Below are positions 43,935-53,509 of a stretch of DNA of 64,000 nucleotides, piece by piece. The position numbers were made by a program, and so were the translations under genes. Origin of the DNA: Pyxidicoccus trucidator (GTDB lineage Bacteria > Myxococcota > Myxococcia > Myxococcales > Myxococcaceae). Numbering within the stretch: position 1 is the stretch's first letter; each line of letters starts with the position of its first letter. The stretch covers positions 496,001 through 560,000 of the forward strand of contig NZ_JAAIXZ010000006.1 of assembly GCF_010894435.1 (NCBI RefSeq), given 5' to 3'. The notes under the pieces were generated by a model. That model saw only the letters and a program-made list of their open reading frames with translations, ran no database searches and was not told the DNA's origin.

Positions 43935-44037
43935 TGGGCTCTCCTCGCACCACGCGGTGCGTCAGTCACAGCCACGCAACTTCACGCCTACAATCTCCGA
44001 CAAATACCTGAGAGGAAACTTTCCCCCCAAGGTTCCC

Positions 44038-44628
44038 ATGATCGTCCGCCCGCCCCAGGTCTCCCCTCGTCGCCCTCTGAGCTCCACCTCGGAGTCCCCC
44101 GCCGCCGAGCAGCCCAACACGGCCGCCCAGGTCCGTCCCCACCAGAAGGATACGTTCTCCAGCCCTGCCACCGCGCTCCAGCGCACGGCGAAGGTGGGAG
44201 CCGCTCCGGCGGGTGACCACGGCAAGCTGATGCGGGAGTACCTCACCGGCGCCCGCCCGCCGCCGGCCGACTTCGAGAAGGTCATGGGCTACAAGCCCAA
44301 CGTCATCCAGACGAAGCACGGCCAGCGGATGCAGGACCCGTTCGGCGCCGCGTCGGCCCCCGGCAAGATTGGCCCGGACAAGGAGTTCGACCCCGCGGCC
44401 AAGACGCACGACTACGGCTACGACCTGCTCCGCTACTACGCGAAGAAGGGCACCCCGCTCGCCCCCGAGGCGCGCAAGGCCGCCGACGCCCTCTTCCGCG
44501 AGGACCTCTTCAACTACGCCAATGACCAGAAGGGCTTCGGCGACCGCTTCAAGTACAAGGCCTGGGCGCAGATCTACGCCACCGCGGTGGAGCTGAACTC
44601 GCGCGTGCAGGGCTACGGCCCTCCGTAG
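44038..44628 (+). CDS. phospholipase A2-like protein without signal peptide
   Basis: The 196-residue protein has a low-complexity Pro/Ser/Ala-rich N-terminal half (1-60). Its C-terminal domain matches the core of prokaryotic secreted phospholipase A2: FDPAAKTHDYGYD (118-129) carries the catalytic His124-Asp125 pair, and the second helix AADALFREDLFNYA (148-161) supplies the partner Asp. The Cys pairs usual in the family are absent. PLA2 releases the sn-2 fatty acid of phospholipids. No Sec, Tat or lipoprotein signal is present, so it may be delivered by a contact-dependent or specialised route. ATG 44038 has AAGG upstream; GTG 43957 is an alternative. Confidence 0.6.
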   Translation: MIVRPPQVSPRRPLSSTSESPAAEQPNTAAQVRPHQKDTFSSPATALQRTAKVGAAPAGDHGKLMREYLTGARPPPADFEKVMGYKPNVIQTKHGQRMQDPFGAASAPGKIGPDKEFDPAAKTHDYGYDLLRYYAKKGTPLAPEARKAADALFREDLFNYANDQKGFGDRFKYKAWAQIYATAVELNSRVQGYGPP

Positions 44629-44631
44629 TCC

Positions 44632-45987
44632 TCACTGCATGCCGTAGCGCCGCAGCTTGTCGTAGAGCGTCCGCAGGCCGATGCCCAGTCGCTGGGCGGC
44701 GCGCTTGCGGTTGCCCCCCTCGTTGGCGATGGCCTGTTCAATGGCCATCCGCTCCAGCTCCTCGAGCGTCGTGTCCGGCACCCTCACTCCATCCACGGGT
44801 GCCCTTACCGGGGCCGCTCCAGGTGCCTCGCCGGGCTCCTCCAGCCACAGGTGGCGCGGCTCCACCACCGGGCCGTCCGCGAGGATGGCCGCCCGCTCCA
44901 GCGCGTTTCGCAGCTCGCGCACGTTGCCCGGCCACGGGAAGGCCGCGAGCCGCTCGGAGGCCTCGGGCGACAGCCGCAGCCCCGGGCGCCCCAGCTCCTC
45001 GCCGATGCGCCGCAGCAGCAGCTCCGCCAGGGGCTTGAGGTCCTCGCGCCGCTCGCGCAGGGACGGCAGGCGGATGGGGAACACCGCCAGCCGGTGGTAG
45101 AGGTCCTCGCGGAACTCGCCGCGCGCCATCATCGCCTTGAGGTCGCGGTTGGTGGCCGCCACCCAGCGCACGTCGGCATCCAGCGTCCGCGTGCCACCCA
45201 CGCGCTCGAAGCGGCGCTCCTGGAGCACGCGCAGCAGCTTGGCCTGCAGCTCCGCCTTCAGCTCGCCCACCTCGTCGAGGAAGAAGGTGCCGCCCTGGGC
45301 CAGCTCGATGCGCCCGCGCCGCTGCGCCACCGCGCCGGTGAAGGCCCCCTTCTCGTGGCCGAACAGCTCGCTCTCCAGCAGCGTCTCCGTGAGGGCCGCG
45401 CAGTTGACGGCCACGAAGGGCCCTTCCGCGCGCTCGCTCTGCTGGTGCAGGGCACGCGCGGCCACCTCCTTGCCGGTGCCGCTCTCGCCCATCAGCAGCA
45501 CCGTGGCCTGCGTGGGGGCCACCTTGCGCAGGGCCTCCACCACCGGGCCCATGGCCGGCGCGCCCCAGCTCAGCACCACCTCGCCCGCGGTGTGCCGGGC
45601 CTCCGCCTTCCAGTTGAGCAGCGAGCGCCGCTCCAGCGCCCGCGCCACCGTCAGCCGCAGCTCGGCCGGGCTGCTGACCGGCTTCGTGAGGTACTCGAAG
45701 GCGCCCGCCTTCATCGCCGCCACCGCGCTCTCCACGGAGCCGACAGCGGTGAGGACGATGACCTCCACGTCCGGCTGCTCCTCGCGCACCTTGCGCAGGA
45801 GCGACAGCCCGTCCATGCGCGGCATCTTCAAGTCGGTCAGCAGCAGGTCCACGCCCTGCTTCGCCAGCAGCCGCGCCGCCTCTTCCCCGTCGGCGGCCGT
45901 CGCCACCGTGTGGCCCTCGTACTCCAGCGCCTCGGCGAGGAACGAGCGCACGCCCTCTTCGTCATCCGCCACCAGGATTCGCGCCAT
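44632..45987 (-). CDS. NtrC-family sigma-54-dependent response regulator
   Basis: The 451-residue activator has a receiver domain (phospho-acceptor D52 in [12 protein letters not shown]). Its AAA+ sigma-54 interaction domain carries Walker A GESGTGKE at 167-174, the sigma-54 contact loop GAFTGA at 214-219 and Walker B FFLDEVG. A Fis-type helix-turn-helix ends the protein (about 408-448, [23 protein letters not shown]). Its gene begins three bases after the end of the histidine kinase gene, so the two are co-transcribed. It probably binds the TGCGGAATCCGCA palindromes in the intergenic region at 47.3-47.7 kb and activates the efflux operon through the sigma-54 promoter there. Confidence 0.92.
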   Translation of the reverse strand: MARILVADDEEGVRSFLAEALEYEGHTVATAADGEEAARLLAKQGVDLLLTDLKMPRMDGLSLLRKVREEQPDVEVIVLTAVGSVESAVAAMKAGAFEYLTKPVSSPAELRLTVARALERRSLLNWKAEARHTAGEVVLSWGAPAMGPVVEALRKVAPTQATVLLMGESGTGKEVAARALHQQSERAEGPFVAVNCAALTETLLESELFGHEKGAFTGAVAQRRGRIELAQGGTFFLDEVGELKAELQAKLLRVLQERRFERVGGTRTLDADVRWVAATNRDLKAMMARGEFREDLYHRLAVFPIRLPSLRERREDLKPLAELLLRRIGEELGRPGLRLSPEASERLAAFPWPGNVRELRNALERAAILADGPVVEPRHLWLEEPGEAPGAAPVRAPVDGVRVPDTTLEELERMAIEQAIANEGGNRKRAAQRLGIGLRTLYDKLRRYGMQ

Positions 45988-45990
45988 GGC

Positions 45991-47304
45991 TCAGCTCCCC
46001 CTGGATGGAACGGTGAGGCGGAACTCCGCGCCCCCGCTTGCGTGACTGCGGGCGCTCACCGTGCCGCCGTGCAGCTCGACGATGCGGCGGGTGATGGCCA
46101 GGCCCAGGCCGACACCGCGCACGCGCCCCGTGACGAAGGGCTCGAAGATGCGCTCCTCCTCGCCCGCCGGGATTCCCGGCCCGTGGTCCTTCACGGTGAA
46201 GACCAGCGCCTGGCCCTCCTGCTCCACGCGCGCCTCCACCCGCTGGCCCTCGGGGCTCGCCTGCACGGCGTTGCGCAGCACGTTCTCCAGCGCCTGCTGC
46301 AAGCGGCCCGCGTCGAGCGGCCACTGCGTGCGCGAGGGCAGGTAGCGGGCCTCCACGCTCGCCTCGCCGGTGGCCTCCACCGCCGCGCGGAGCACGTCGT
46401 TGGGGTCCGCGTCCGCGCGCCGCAATTCGCCGCTGCGCACGAAGCCCAGCAGGTCGTTCAAGAGCTGCTCCAGCCGGACGGCCTCGCCCACCACTCGGTC
46501 CGCCTTGGGGCGCAGCACCTCGTCCCGCTCCACCCGCTCGGCGAGCAGCTGCGCGTGTCCCTTGAGCGAGGCCAGCGGGTTGCGCAGCTCGTGCGCCAGC
46601 ACCGCGGACATGGTGCCCAGGGCCGCCAGTCTGCGCCCGCGCTCCAGCTCCTCCGCCATCAGCTCTCGCTGGGCCAGCGAGCGCGAGAAGGCGAAGGCGA
46701 GCGCGAGGATGCCCCCGCACGAAATCAGCGCCACGGCCAGCAGCCGCTGCGAGCGCGACTCCAGCTCCTGCGCGGTGAGCGGCTCGAACTCATAGACCAT
46801 GCGCAGCACGCGGCGCGGCTCCTGCGTCTCGGGGGGCGGCGCGGGTGGCGCGGGCTCCCCGGCCGCTGTCACAGGACGCGGCCGGCGCAGCCGATGGATG
46901 AGCCGGGAGCGACTGCCCTCCGTCAGCAGCGGCGGCCCGTCCTGGAGGAGGAGGTCTCCGACGGAGCCCTCTCCCGCCGAGGCCAGCACCCGCGAGTCCT
47001 CGGCGACCGCCACGAAGCGGAGCCCTCCCTCCCGGTGGGCGGCCAGGAAGGCATCGAGTGCCTGCTGACTCGGGGGGCCGGGCATGTCCCGGAAGGCCTC
47101 GAACCCGGCGAGCATCAGCACGTTGGCCATGCCGCGCGTCACCAGGGACGAGGACGCCAGGGCCGAGCGGCGGATGAACAACGAGGCGGACAGCAGCACC
47201 ACGCACATCAGCACCGCCGCCACCCACGGCATCCGGGGACCGCGCGGACGCCACCACGGCGTGGCGCTCATCGCCGACCTCCCGCGCGGTGACTCCAGCT
47301 CCAT
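45991..47304 (-). CDS. membrane sensor histidine kinase
   Basis: The 437-residue kinase has two membrane segments (about 27-45 and 188-208) around a 140-residue extracytoplasmic sensor domain. A HisKA phospho-acceptor H238 follows in [15 protein letters not shown]. The HATPase core has the N box ([11 protein letters not shown]), G1 (DHGPGIP), F (IFEPFVTG) and G2 ([11 protein letters not shown]) motifs. It partners with the NtrC-type regulator encoded immediately downstream and presumably senses an envelope or antibiotic signal. ATG 47304 is chosen for its GGAAGG ribosome site; 47271 is a later alternative. Confidence 0.9.
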   Translation of the reverse strand: MELESPRGRSAMSATPWWRPRGPRMPWVAAVLMCVVLLSASLFIRRSALASSSLVTRGMANVLMLAGFEAFRDMPGPPSQQALDAFLAAHREGGLRFVAVAEDSRVLASAGEGSVGDLLLQDGPPLLTEGSRSRLIHRLRRPRPVTAAGEPAPPAPPPETQEPRRVLRMVYEFEPLTAQELESRSQRLLAVALISCGGILALAFAFSRSLAQRELMAEELERGRRLAALGTMSAVLAHELRNPLASLKGHAQLLAERVERDEVLRPKADRVVGEAVRLEQLLNDLLGFVRSGELRRADADPNDVLRAAVEATGEASVEARYLPSRTQWPLDAGRLQQALENVLRNAVQASPEGQRVEARVEQEGQALVFTVKDHGPGIPAGEEERIFEPFVTGRVRGVGLGLAITRRIVELHGGTVSARSHASGGAEFRLTVPSRGS

Positions 47305-47338
47305 GGGATTGCCTTCCACACTGCCAACTCTGCATGCG

Positions 47339-47357
47339 GAGTGCGGAATCCGCACTC
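47339..47357. promoter_or_regulatory. palindromic operator copy 1 (kinase side)
   Basis: GAGTGCGGAATCCGCACTC is a 19-base palindrome with 9-bp arms. Its core TGCGGAATCCGCA (47342-47354) is repeated exactly at 47620-47632. It lies 35 bases upstream of the kinase start, so the regulator may control its own operon. Confidence 0.7.
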
Positions 47358-47619
47358 TCTTCCAGCCGGGCACCACGTCTCGTGGGCGCCACCTCGCTCG
47401 GCTGTCTCCAACGTCATCGGCATCTCTCCAGGGGAAGGAGCGCGACCCGGAGGCCGCTGGCTGGGGGGACGGGCGGGCGCGCCAGGACAGCGCGGCCACC
47501 CCACCGGCGGTTCCACTGCAATCACGAGGCCCGCGCGGTCTTCCCCTCGCGCCACCGTGTTGCCGGGGACTCCAGGTACCCTTGTGGCCGAAGTCATGCG
47601 GGGCCCGCCGGCGGGGGCA

Positions 47620-47632
47620 TGCGGAATCCGCA
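47620..47632. promoter_or_regulatory. palindromic operator copy 2 (efflux side)
   Basis: TGCGGAATCCGCA, identical to the core of copy 1, is centred about 71 bases upstream of the sigma-54 -24 element and about 96 bases before the predicted transcription start. This is the usual placement for an NtrC-type upstream activating sequence. Confidence 0.7.
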
Positions 47633-47695
47633 GTCGGGGTGCGAGTCCCGCAGCGGTGTCAGCCCTTTTCCCCCTGTTTTCAAGCGGTTGGATGC

Positions 47696-47711
47696 TGGCA
47701 AGCGATGTGCA
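47696..47711 (+). promoter_or_regulatory. sigma-54 promoter of the efflux operon
   Basis: TGGCAAG-CGAT-GTGCA has the invariant GG (47697-47698) and GC (47709-47710) with the required spacing, against the consensus TGGCAC-N5-TTGCA. The predicted transcription start, about 47722, coincides with the first in-frame start codon. Confidence 0.75.
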
Positions 47712-47724
47712 GTGAACTCTTGTG

Positions 47725-49140
47725 ATGAAGACGCCCCAGACAGCGTGGTTCAAGAAGCGACCCCATCGGGTGACGGCCCTGGCCCTGGGCTTCCTCGGGC
47801 TCGTGACGGTGCCCGGCGTGGGTCTGGCGCAGGAGCCGGCGCAACCCCCGGCCCAGCAGCCCCCACAGGCGGCCCAGGCCCAGCCAGCGGCCCCGGCCCA
47901 GCCCGAGGCCCGGCGCCCGGTGGTGAGCGTCACCTTGGAGGAGGCCATCGCGCGGGCCCTGAAGACGAGCCCCCAGGTGGCCCAGGCCGCCGGCACGGTG
48001 ACGACCTCCGAGGCGGCGGAGCGCAGCGCCTTCGGCGCCTACCTGCCCAGCCTGTCGGCGAACGCGAGCAGCTCGCTGGCGAGCAGCAACCGGCTGGACC
48101 CGGAGACGGGCGCGGTGGTGTCGGGCTCCAATGACACGTACAGCGCGGGCCTGTCGGCCGGCTGGGACGTCTTCACGGGTGGCCAGCGCGGCGCCAACCG
48201 TCGCCAGGCGCAAGCGCAGTCGAACTCCGCGGAGGCCCAGCTCACCGCGCAGCAGTCCAGCGCGGTGCTCGACGTGCAGCGCTCCTTCTACGAGGTGCTG
48301 CGCGCGGAGGGACTGGAAGAGGTGGCGAAGTCCCGCATCGAGCGGGCGAAGCAGAACGCGGAGGCGGCGGAGCGCCGGCTGGCGGTGGGCTCGGCGACGC
48401 GCTCGGACGTGCTGCGCTCGAAGCTGGATTTGACCACGGCGCGCGAGGCCCTGCTCACCGCGGAGACGCAGTGCAGGTCGGCGTCGCTGGGGCTGGGGCG
48501 GCTCATCGGCGAGGACGGCCCGGTGGAGGCGAAGCCGCTCGACAACCTGGAGCCGAAGCCGGTGCCGCTGACGGAGGAGGCCCTGGTGAACGAGATTGAG
48601 GCGCGGGCGCCCTCGGTGCTCGCGGCGGCGGCGAACCTGCGCGCCTCGGAGGCTGGCGTGGGCTCGGCGAAGTCGGAGTACCTGCCCACGGTGCGACTGT
48701 CCGCGGGCTATGACTGGTTCAACCAGGACCTGGGCTTCGCGGGCGGCCGGACGAGCTGGTCCGTGCGGCTGGGACTCTCCTACCCCATCTTCGACGGCTT
48801 CCTCCGCGAGGAGCGCGTGGTGCGCGCGAGGACGCAGGCGTCGGTGTCCCAGACGCAGCTGGCGGACACGCGGCGCGCGGTGCGCTCGGGTGTCGGGCAG
48901 TCGCTGAGCCAGATCCGGCTCTCGTCGGAGCGCATCAACTTCGCGAAGGAGTCCGTGGAGGTGGCGAAGGAGGACCTGAAGGTCCAGCAGGAGCGCTACC
49001 GCCTGGGGGCCACCACCATCCTGGAGCTGCTCACGTCGCAGGAGAGCCTGGTCCAGGCGGAGACCGACCTCGTGGCCGCCCGGTTCGACTACCAGATTGC
49101 CCGCGCCGAGCTGGAAGCGCTGGCCGGGAGGCCGCTGTGA
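47725..49140 (+). CDS. TolC-family outer-membrane efflux channel
   Basis: The 471-residue protein has a signal peptide (basic segment FKKRPHR, then hydrophobic to GLAQ about 33) and a Gln/Pro/Ala-rich spacer. It carries the duplicated TolC pattern of long amphipathic helices, with [15 protein letters not shown] and, later, [18 protein letters not shown], and [27 protein letters not shown] near the C-terminus. It forms the outer-membrane exit duct of the transporter encoded by the next three genes. The start, ATG 47725 or GTG 47722, has no ribosome site and lies on the predicted transcription start, so the mRNA may be leaderless. Confidence 0.9.
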   Translation: MKTPQTAWFKKRPHRVTALALGFLGLVTVPGVGLAQEPAQPPAQQPPQAAQAQPAAPAQPEARRPVVSVTLEEAIARALKTSPQVAQAAGTVTTSEAAERSAFGAYLPSLSANASSSLASSNRLDPETGAVVSGSNDTYSAGLSAGWDVFTGGQRGANRRQAQAQSNSAEAQLTAQQSSAVLDVQRSFYEVLRAEGLEEVAKSRIERAKQNAEAAERRLAVGSATRSDVLRSKLDLTTAREALLTAETQCRSASLGLGRLIGEDGPVEAKPLDNLEPKPVPLTEEALVNEIEARAPSVLAAAANLRASEAGVGSAKSEYLPTVRLSAGYDWFNQDLGFAGGRTSWSVRLGLSYPIFDGFLREERVVRARTQASVSQTQLADTRRAVRSGVGQSLSQIRLSSERINFAKESVEVAKEDLKVQQERYRLGATTILELLTSQESLVQAETDLVAARFDYQIARAELEALAGRPL

Positions 49141-49886
49141 ATCCCTCCACGAGCACGACGCAGCCCCAGCCGGCGCAGGCTCCCGGGCGGGACATCTCGG
49201 ACGTGGTCATCCGCGTCGAGGGGCTGCGCAAGGACTACAAGATGGGGGCGGAGGTGGTGCGCGCGCTGCGCGGCGTGGACCTCACCATCCGCCGCAACGA
49301 GTACGTGGCCGTCATGGGCCCGTCCGGCTCCGGCAAGTCCACCTTCATGAACCTCATCGGCTGCCTGGACGTGCCGAGCGGCGGGCAGTACTGGCTCAAC
49401 GGGCAGCCGGTGGCGGGCATGTCCGAGGACGCGCTGGCCCGCATCCGCAACCGGGAGCTGGGCTTCGTCTTCCAGAGCTTCAACCTGCTGCCCCGCGCGT
49501 CGGCGCTGGACAACGTGGCGCTGCCACTCATCTACGCGCGCATCGCCAAGAAGGAACGGCGCGAGCGCGCGGCGGCGATGCTGGAGAAGGTGGGCCTGGG
49601 CGAGCGCAAGGACCACCGGCCGAACGAGCTGTCCGGCGGTCAGCGCCAGCGCGTGGCCATTGCCCGCGCGCTGGTAACGCAGCCGGCGCTGCTGCTGGCG
49701 GACGAGCCCACGGGCGCGCTCGACAGCCGCACCGGAGAAGAAATCATGGCCCTGTTCGGCGAGCTGCATGCCCAGGGCCAGACGTTGATGCTCGTCACGC
49801 ATGAGTCGGACATCGCGGCGCATGCGCAGCGGGTGCTGTTCCTGAAGGACGGCGTCATCGAGCGGGACGAGCGGAAGCGGGACTGA
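49137..49886 (+). CDS. ABC transporter ATP-binding protein (MacB/LolD-like)
   Basis: The 249-residue ATPase has Walker [10 protein letters not shown] (61-69), the Q loop in [11 protein letters not shown], the signature [10 protein letters not shown] and Walker [14 protein letters not shown], all typical of the MacB/LolD group that drives FtsX-like permeases. The first GTG overlaps the TolC stop (GTGA), so the genes are translationally coupled. In E. coli MacB, ATPase and permease are fused; here they are separate genes of one operon. Confidence 0.92.
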   Translation: MNPSTSTTQPQPAQAPGRDISDVVIRVEGLRKDYKMGAEVVRALRGVDLTIRRNEYVAVMGPSGSGKSTFMNLIGCLDVPSGGQYWLNGQPVAGMSEDALARIRNRELGFVFQSFNLLPRASALDNVALPLIYARIAKKERRERAAAMLEKVGLGERKDHRPNELSGGQRQRVAIARALVTQPALLLADEPTGALDSRTGEEIMALFGELHAQGQTLMLVTHESDIAAHAQRVLFLKDGVIERDERKRD

Positions 49887-49928
49887 GCAGCGCCGCCTCG
49901 CGCGGCGAATTGGACCTTGGAGGACGTC

Positions 49929-51455
49929 GTGAGCAAGACGAAGAAGTGGGTCATTACGGGCGCCGCGGCGCTCCTGCTCGGTGCGGGAGGCTACGTCGTC
50001 ACACGCAGCGAGGCGCCGGAGGCACAGGCACAGTCCACCTCCGTCGCAACGGTGGAGCGCCGGGACATGGAAGTGGTGGCTGAGTCCTCCGGCCTGGTGG
50101 AGCCGCTGCGCGTCGTGGAGGTGAAGTCCAAGGCCTCCGGCGAGGTGCTGCGCGTCCACTTCGACACCGGGGACAAGGTGGAGAAGGACGCGCTGCTGGC
50201 GGAGATCGACCCGCGTGACGTGCAGAACGCGCTGGCGCAGGCCCAGGCGGACCTGGAGTCCGCGCGGGTGCGCCTGAACACCACGGAGGCCCAGCGGCTG
50301 CGCCTGGAGGAGCTGCGCAAGTCCGGCTACGTCACCCAGCAGGAGTTCGAGTCCGCGGTGGATGCCTCCGCCACGGCGCGGGCGACGAAGGTGCGGGCGG
50401 AGACGAACCTGCAGCTCGCCCGCGAGCGCAGCCGGGACGTCACCATCCGCGCGCCCATCGCCGGCACGCTGCTGGAGCGGCAGATTCAGCCGGGCCTCAT
50501 CATCGCCTCGGCCACGACCAACGTGTCGGGCGGGACGACGCTGTTCAAGATGGCGGACCTGTCGGTGATGCAGGTGCGCGCCAAGGTGGACGAGACGGAC
50601 GTGGGGCAGATCAAGCCCGGCCAGAAGGCGCGCGTGACGATGGAGGCCTACCCGGGCCGCACCTTCCTGGGCGACGTGGTGAAGGTGGAGCCGCAGGCCC
50701 TGGTCGAGCAGAACGTCACCCTCTTCCCGGTGCTCGTGCGGCTGGACAACCCGGAGGGGCTGCTGCGGCCGGGGATGAACGCGGAGGTGTCCATTGAAAT
50801 CTCCCGTCGGCGCGATGCGGTCACCGTGCCGAACGCGGCGGTGGCGAGCATGCGCGACGCCCGCTCCGCGGCGGCCGCGGTGGGCCTGTCCGAGGAAGCC
50901 GTGCGCGCGGTGATGCGGCCGGCGGGCGGCGGCGCGGGCCAGGGCGGCGCGGGAGCTGGCGGTGCGGACGGCGCGGATGCGACCGCGAGCGCCCGGGGAC
51001 CGAACGCTGGCGGCAACCCGAGCGCGGGTGGCTCGGGCTCCTCCGGTGGCACGACGACGAACGCGGTCGGCCCCGGCCAGGGCGCGGGTGGCAGCGTGGC
51101 GGGCGTCAGCGGCACCGTCGCGGGAGCGAACGTGGCCGCTGCGGGCACGGGCCAGAGTGGCGGAGGCCGGGGCGGCCGGGGCGCGCGCGAGGGCCGTCAG
51201 CCCACGGGCGACACGCGGCAGGGCATCGTCTTCGTGCAGGGCGCCAAGGGGACGGAGCCGCGGCGCGTGGTGCTCGGGATGAGTGACTGGGAGAGCTCCG
51301 AGGTGGTGAGCGGGCTGGAGCCCGGGGAGCAGGTGCTGCTCATCTCCGTCGCGCAGCTCAAGGCGCAGCAGCAGCGCAGCACGGAGCGGATGCGCCAGAT
51401 GTCCGGAGGCATGATTCCCGGCGCTGGCGGTGGTGGTGGCCGAGGGGCGCGGTAG
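49929..51455 (+). CDS. HlyD/MacA-type periplasmic adaptor with Gly-rich insertion
   Basis: The 508-residue membrane-fusion protein has an N-terminal membrane anchor (about 8-24), a lipoyl/biotinyl-like half-motif (VEVKSKASGEVLRVHFDTGDKVEKD, about 64-87), a helical hairpin (about 95-165), beta-barrel and membrane-proximal domains. Residues about 331-430 are a 100-residue Gly/Ala/Ser-rich low-complexity insertion, absent from standard MacA proteins, placed just before the final strands. It links the permease to the TolC channel. GTG 49929 follows GGAGG. Confidence 0.88.
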   Translation: MSKTKKWVITGAAALLLGAGGYVVTRSEAPEAQAQSTSVATVERRDMEVVAESSGLVEPLRVVEVKSKASGEVLRVHFDTGDKVEKDALLAEIDPRDVQNALAQAQADLESARVRLNTTEAQRLRLEELRKSGYVTQQEFESAVDASATARATKVRAETNLQLARERSRDVTIRAPIAGTLLERQIQPGLIIASATTNVSGGTTLFKMADLSVMQVRAKVDETDVGQIKPGQKARVTMEAYPGRTFLGDVVKVEPQALVEQNVTLFPVLVRLDNPEGLLRPGMNAEVSIEISRRRDAVTVPNAAVASMRDARSAAAAVGLSEEAVRAVMRPAGGGAGQGGAGAGGADGADATASARGPNAGGNPSAGGSGSSGGTTTNAVGPGQGAGGSVAGVSGTVAGANVAAAGTGQSGGGRGGRGAREGRQPTGDTRQGIVFVQGAKGTEPRRVVLGMSDWESSEVVSGLEPGEQVLLISVAQLKAQQQRSTERMRQMSGGMIPGAGGGGGRGAR

Positions 51456-51479
51456 GCGCGGCAGGAAGGAGACCAGGTC

Positions 51480-52685
51480 ATGGGAGAAATCATCCGGGTT
51501 GCATTCGACGCGGTCCTCGCCAACAAGCTGCGCTCCCTGCTGACGATGCTGGGCATCGTCATCGGAATCGCGGCGGTCATCACCATGGTGGCGCTGGGCG
51601 AAGGCGCGCAGCGCTCCGTGGCGCAGCGGCTGCAGACGCTTGGCACCAACGTGCTCACGGTGCGCCCCGGACAGTCCTTCCAGGGCGGCCTGGGCCGTGG
51701 CCAGGCGTCGATGTCCATCGACGACGCCGAGGCGCTGCGGGCGAATCCGAAGAGCATCGGGGCCGTGGCGCCGGAAATCGAGTCGCGCTTCCAGGTGGAG
51801 TACGGGGCCGCCAACGCCAACCTGTCCGTGGTGGGCACGTGGCCGGCGTACTTCGACATCAACCAGGGCCGCGTGGCGCAGGGCCGCCTCTTCACGGACG
51901 CCGAGGACCGGGGCCGTCGCCGGGTGGTGGTGCTGGGGGCCCTGGCGGGCGCGCAGCTCGGCCTGAAGGACTCCTCGTCGCTGGTGGGCGAGAGCATCCG
52001 CATCCGCGGCATCCCCTTCGACGTCATCGGCGTGTTGGCGGAGAAGGGAGCGCAGGGCTTCTCCAACCCGGACGAGAGCCTCTACATCCCCCTGGCCACC
52101 GCCCAGTTCCGGGTGATGGGCAGTGACCGCATCCGCTCCATCGCGGTGCAGGCGCTGGATGACAAGTCCATGGACGCGGCGATGGCGGAGATTGACCTGA
52201 CGCTCCGGCGCGAGCACCGGCTGCGGCCGGAGGAGCAGGCCGACTTCAACATCCGCGATCAGGCCTCGCTGCTCACCACCATGCAGGAGACGACGCAGAC
52301 CTTCTCCCTGCTGCTGGCGGGCATCGCCGCCATCTCCCTGCTGGTGGGAGGCATTGGCATCATGAACATCATGCTGGTGTCGGTGACGGAGCGGACGCGC
52401 GAGATTGGCCTGCGCAAGGCCCTGGGCGCCACGGGCATGGACATCATGCTCCAGTTCCTCGTGGAGTCCCTGGTGCTGTGCCTCGCGGGCGGAACGCTGG
52501 GGCTGCTGCTGGGAGTGGGCGGAGCCGCGCTGCTGCAGAAGGTGGCGGGGTGGACGGTGGTGGTGGCACCCGAGGCCATCATCGTGGCCATCGCCTTCTC
52601 CGCGACGGTGGGCGTGTTCTTCGGCATCTGGCCCGCCCGGCGTGCGGCGAGCCTCGCGCCCATCGAGTCGCTGCGGTACGAGTAG
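51480..52685 (+). CDS. MacB-type ABC permease (FtsX domain)
   Basis: The 401-residue permease has the MacB_PCD/FtsX arrangement. One N-terminal membrane helix (about 17-40, in MLGIVIGIAAVITMVALGEGAQ) is followed by a 220-residue periplasmic domain and three C-terminal helices, including LLVGGIGIMNIMLVSVTERTREIGLRKALGA, the family hallmark. With the ATPase, adaptor and TolC it forms a tripartite pump that exports macrolides, peptides or lipoproteins by mechanotransmission; the natural substrate is unknown. The ATG at 51480 follows GGAAGGAG. Confidence 0.92.
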   Translation: MGEIIRVAFDAVLANKLRSLLTMLGIVIGIAAVITMVALGEGAQRSVAQRLQTLGTNVLTVRPGQSFQGGLGRGQASMSIDDAEALRANPKSIGAVAPEIESRFQVEYGAANANLSVVGTWPAYFDINQGRVAQGRLFTDAEDRGRRRVVVLGALAGAQLGLKDSSSLVGESIRIRGIPFDVIGVLAEKGAQGFSNPDESLYIPLATAQFRVMGSDRIRSIAVQALDDKSMDAAMAEIDLTLRREHRLRPEEQADFNIRDQASLLTTMQETTQTFSLLLAGIAAISLLVGGIGIMNIMLVSVTERTREIGLRKALGATGMDIMLQFLVESLVLCLAGGTLGLLLGVGGAALLQKVAGWTVVVAPEAIIVAIAFSATVGVFFGIWPARRAASLAPIESLRYE

Positions 52686-52695
52686 GAAATGTGCT

Positions 52696-52726
52696 GGAGG
52701 CGGCGGGCTCGAATCCGTCCGCCTCC
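52696..52726. terminator. hairpin between efflux operon and protease operon
   Basis: GGAGGCGG and CCGCCTCC form a perfect 8-bp stem with a 15-base loop between the convergent permease and serine protease genes. Confidence 0.6.
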
Positions 52727-52735
52727 GGCCCTTCC

Positions 52736-53506
52736 TCAGCGGTCGGCGATGTCGGCGCTCTGCAGGTACGGAGAGGCTTCGACAATCACTTCCGCAGTCC
52801 AGCCCCTGTTGGCTCCACGGCCGCTTTCGTCGCAATCACCGTCGGTGTGGATGCCCATCAGGTATCCGTGACGGTTGAGCACGCCAGCGCCGGAGCTCCC
52901 TACCAGGGTGTCCAGGTCCGCGTAGTAGACAAGCTGATTACATGAGTCCAGGAACCTGCCTTCGGCGATGACCTTGGGCCTGCCCCGGGGATGCTGGATG
53001 ATCGCCAACCGCTCGGTGGCCTGGGTCGACAGCAGGAGCGGCGTGACGGCGGGAAGCACGTCGAGCGCGATGAGCGCATAGTCGGGAGCGAGCGATTGCT
53101 CGATGACGGTGCCCTCGGTCACCAGCGGGTCGCCGTCGGGCTCGTCCTCGAAGTTGAAGACCAGCAGCGACCGGTCCCCGAGTCCGACACAGTGCCCCGC
53201 GGTCATCACCACAGGTCCCGCGCTCGCGGCAATCAGCGTTCCGGTGCAGCGCCCGTCGATCAGGACGACAGCGTCTTCCCAGTCCTGGACGTCAGCGAAC
53301 TCGCCCCGGTAGCTGTTGATGGGCGTGAAGTCGAGAGTCGGACCGCACTGCCAGAGGCTGCTCACCTCCGGCTTCTTCGGATCCTCGCAGACCGGAGGAT
53401 CCGCGGGCACCGCATCTTCTCCACAGGCCACAACGCCCAGGAATACGGTGCCCGCGAGGATTGGCCCCCACAGCTTCATGCTCGAACCGGGGGGCCGTCG
53501 CGCCAT
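52736..53506 (-). CDS. trypsin-like (V8-type) serine protease lipoprotein
   Basis: The 256-residue lipoprotein (FLGVVAC, Cys28) has a chymotrypsin-fold catalytic triad: H105 in MTAGHC, D142 in APDYALI, and S205 in LVGSSGAGV. Three Cys pairs are possible in the mature part. It cleaves proteins at the cell surface. ATG 53506 begins three bases after the stop of the metalloprotease gene, so the two are one operon; ATG 53479 would still give a signal peptide. Confidence 0.85.
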   Translation of the reverse strand: MARRPPGSSMKLWGPILAGTVFLGVVACGEDAVPADPPVCEDPKKPEVSSLWQCGPTLDFTPINSYRGEFADVQDWEDAVVLIDGRCTGTLIAASAGPVVMTAGHCVGLGDRSLLVFNFEDEPDGDPLVTEGTVIEQSLAPDYALIALDVLPAVTPLLLSTQATERLAIIQHPRGRPKVIAEGRFLDSCNQLVYYADLDTLVGSSGAGVLNRHGYLMGIHTDGDCDESGRGANRGWTAEVIVEASPYLQSADIADR

Positions 53507-53509
53507 CTC

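Noticed and set aside
41068-43953. A 961-codon minus-strand frame opposite the M4 peptidase
   Set aside because: It mirrors the third-position GC of the real plus-strand gene, is Arg/Val/His-rich without domains, and has no ribosome site.
47300-47345. A second sigma-54 promoter facing the kinase gene
   Set aside because: A minus-strand TGGCA...GGCA pattern exists, but the GG-GC spacing is one base too long.
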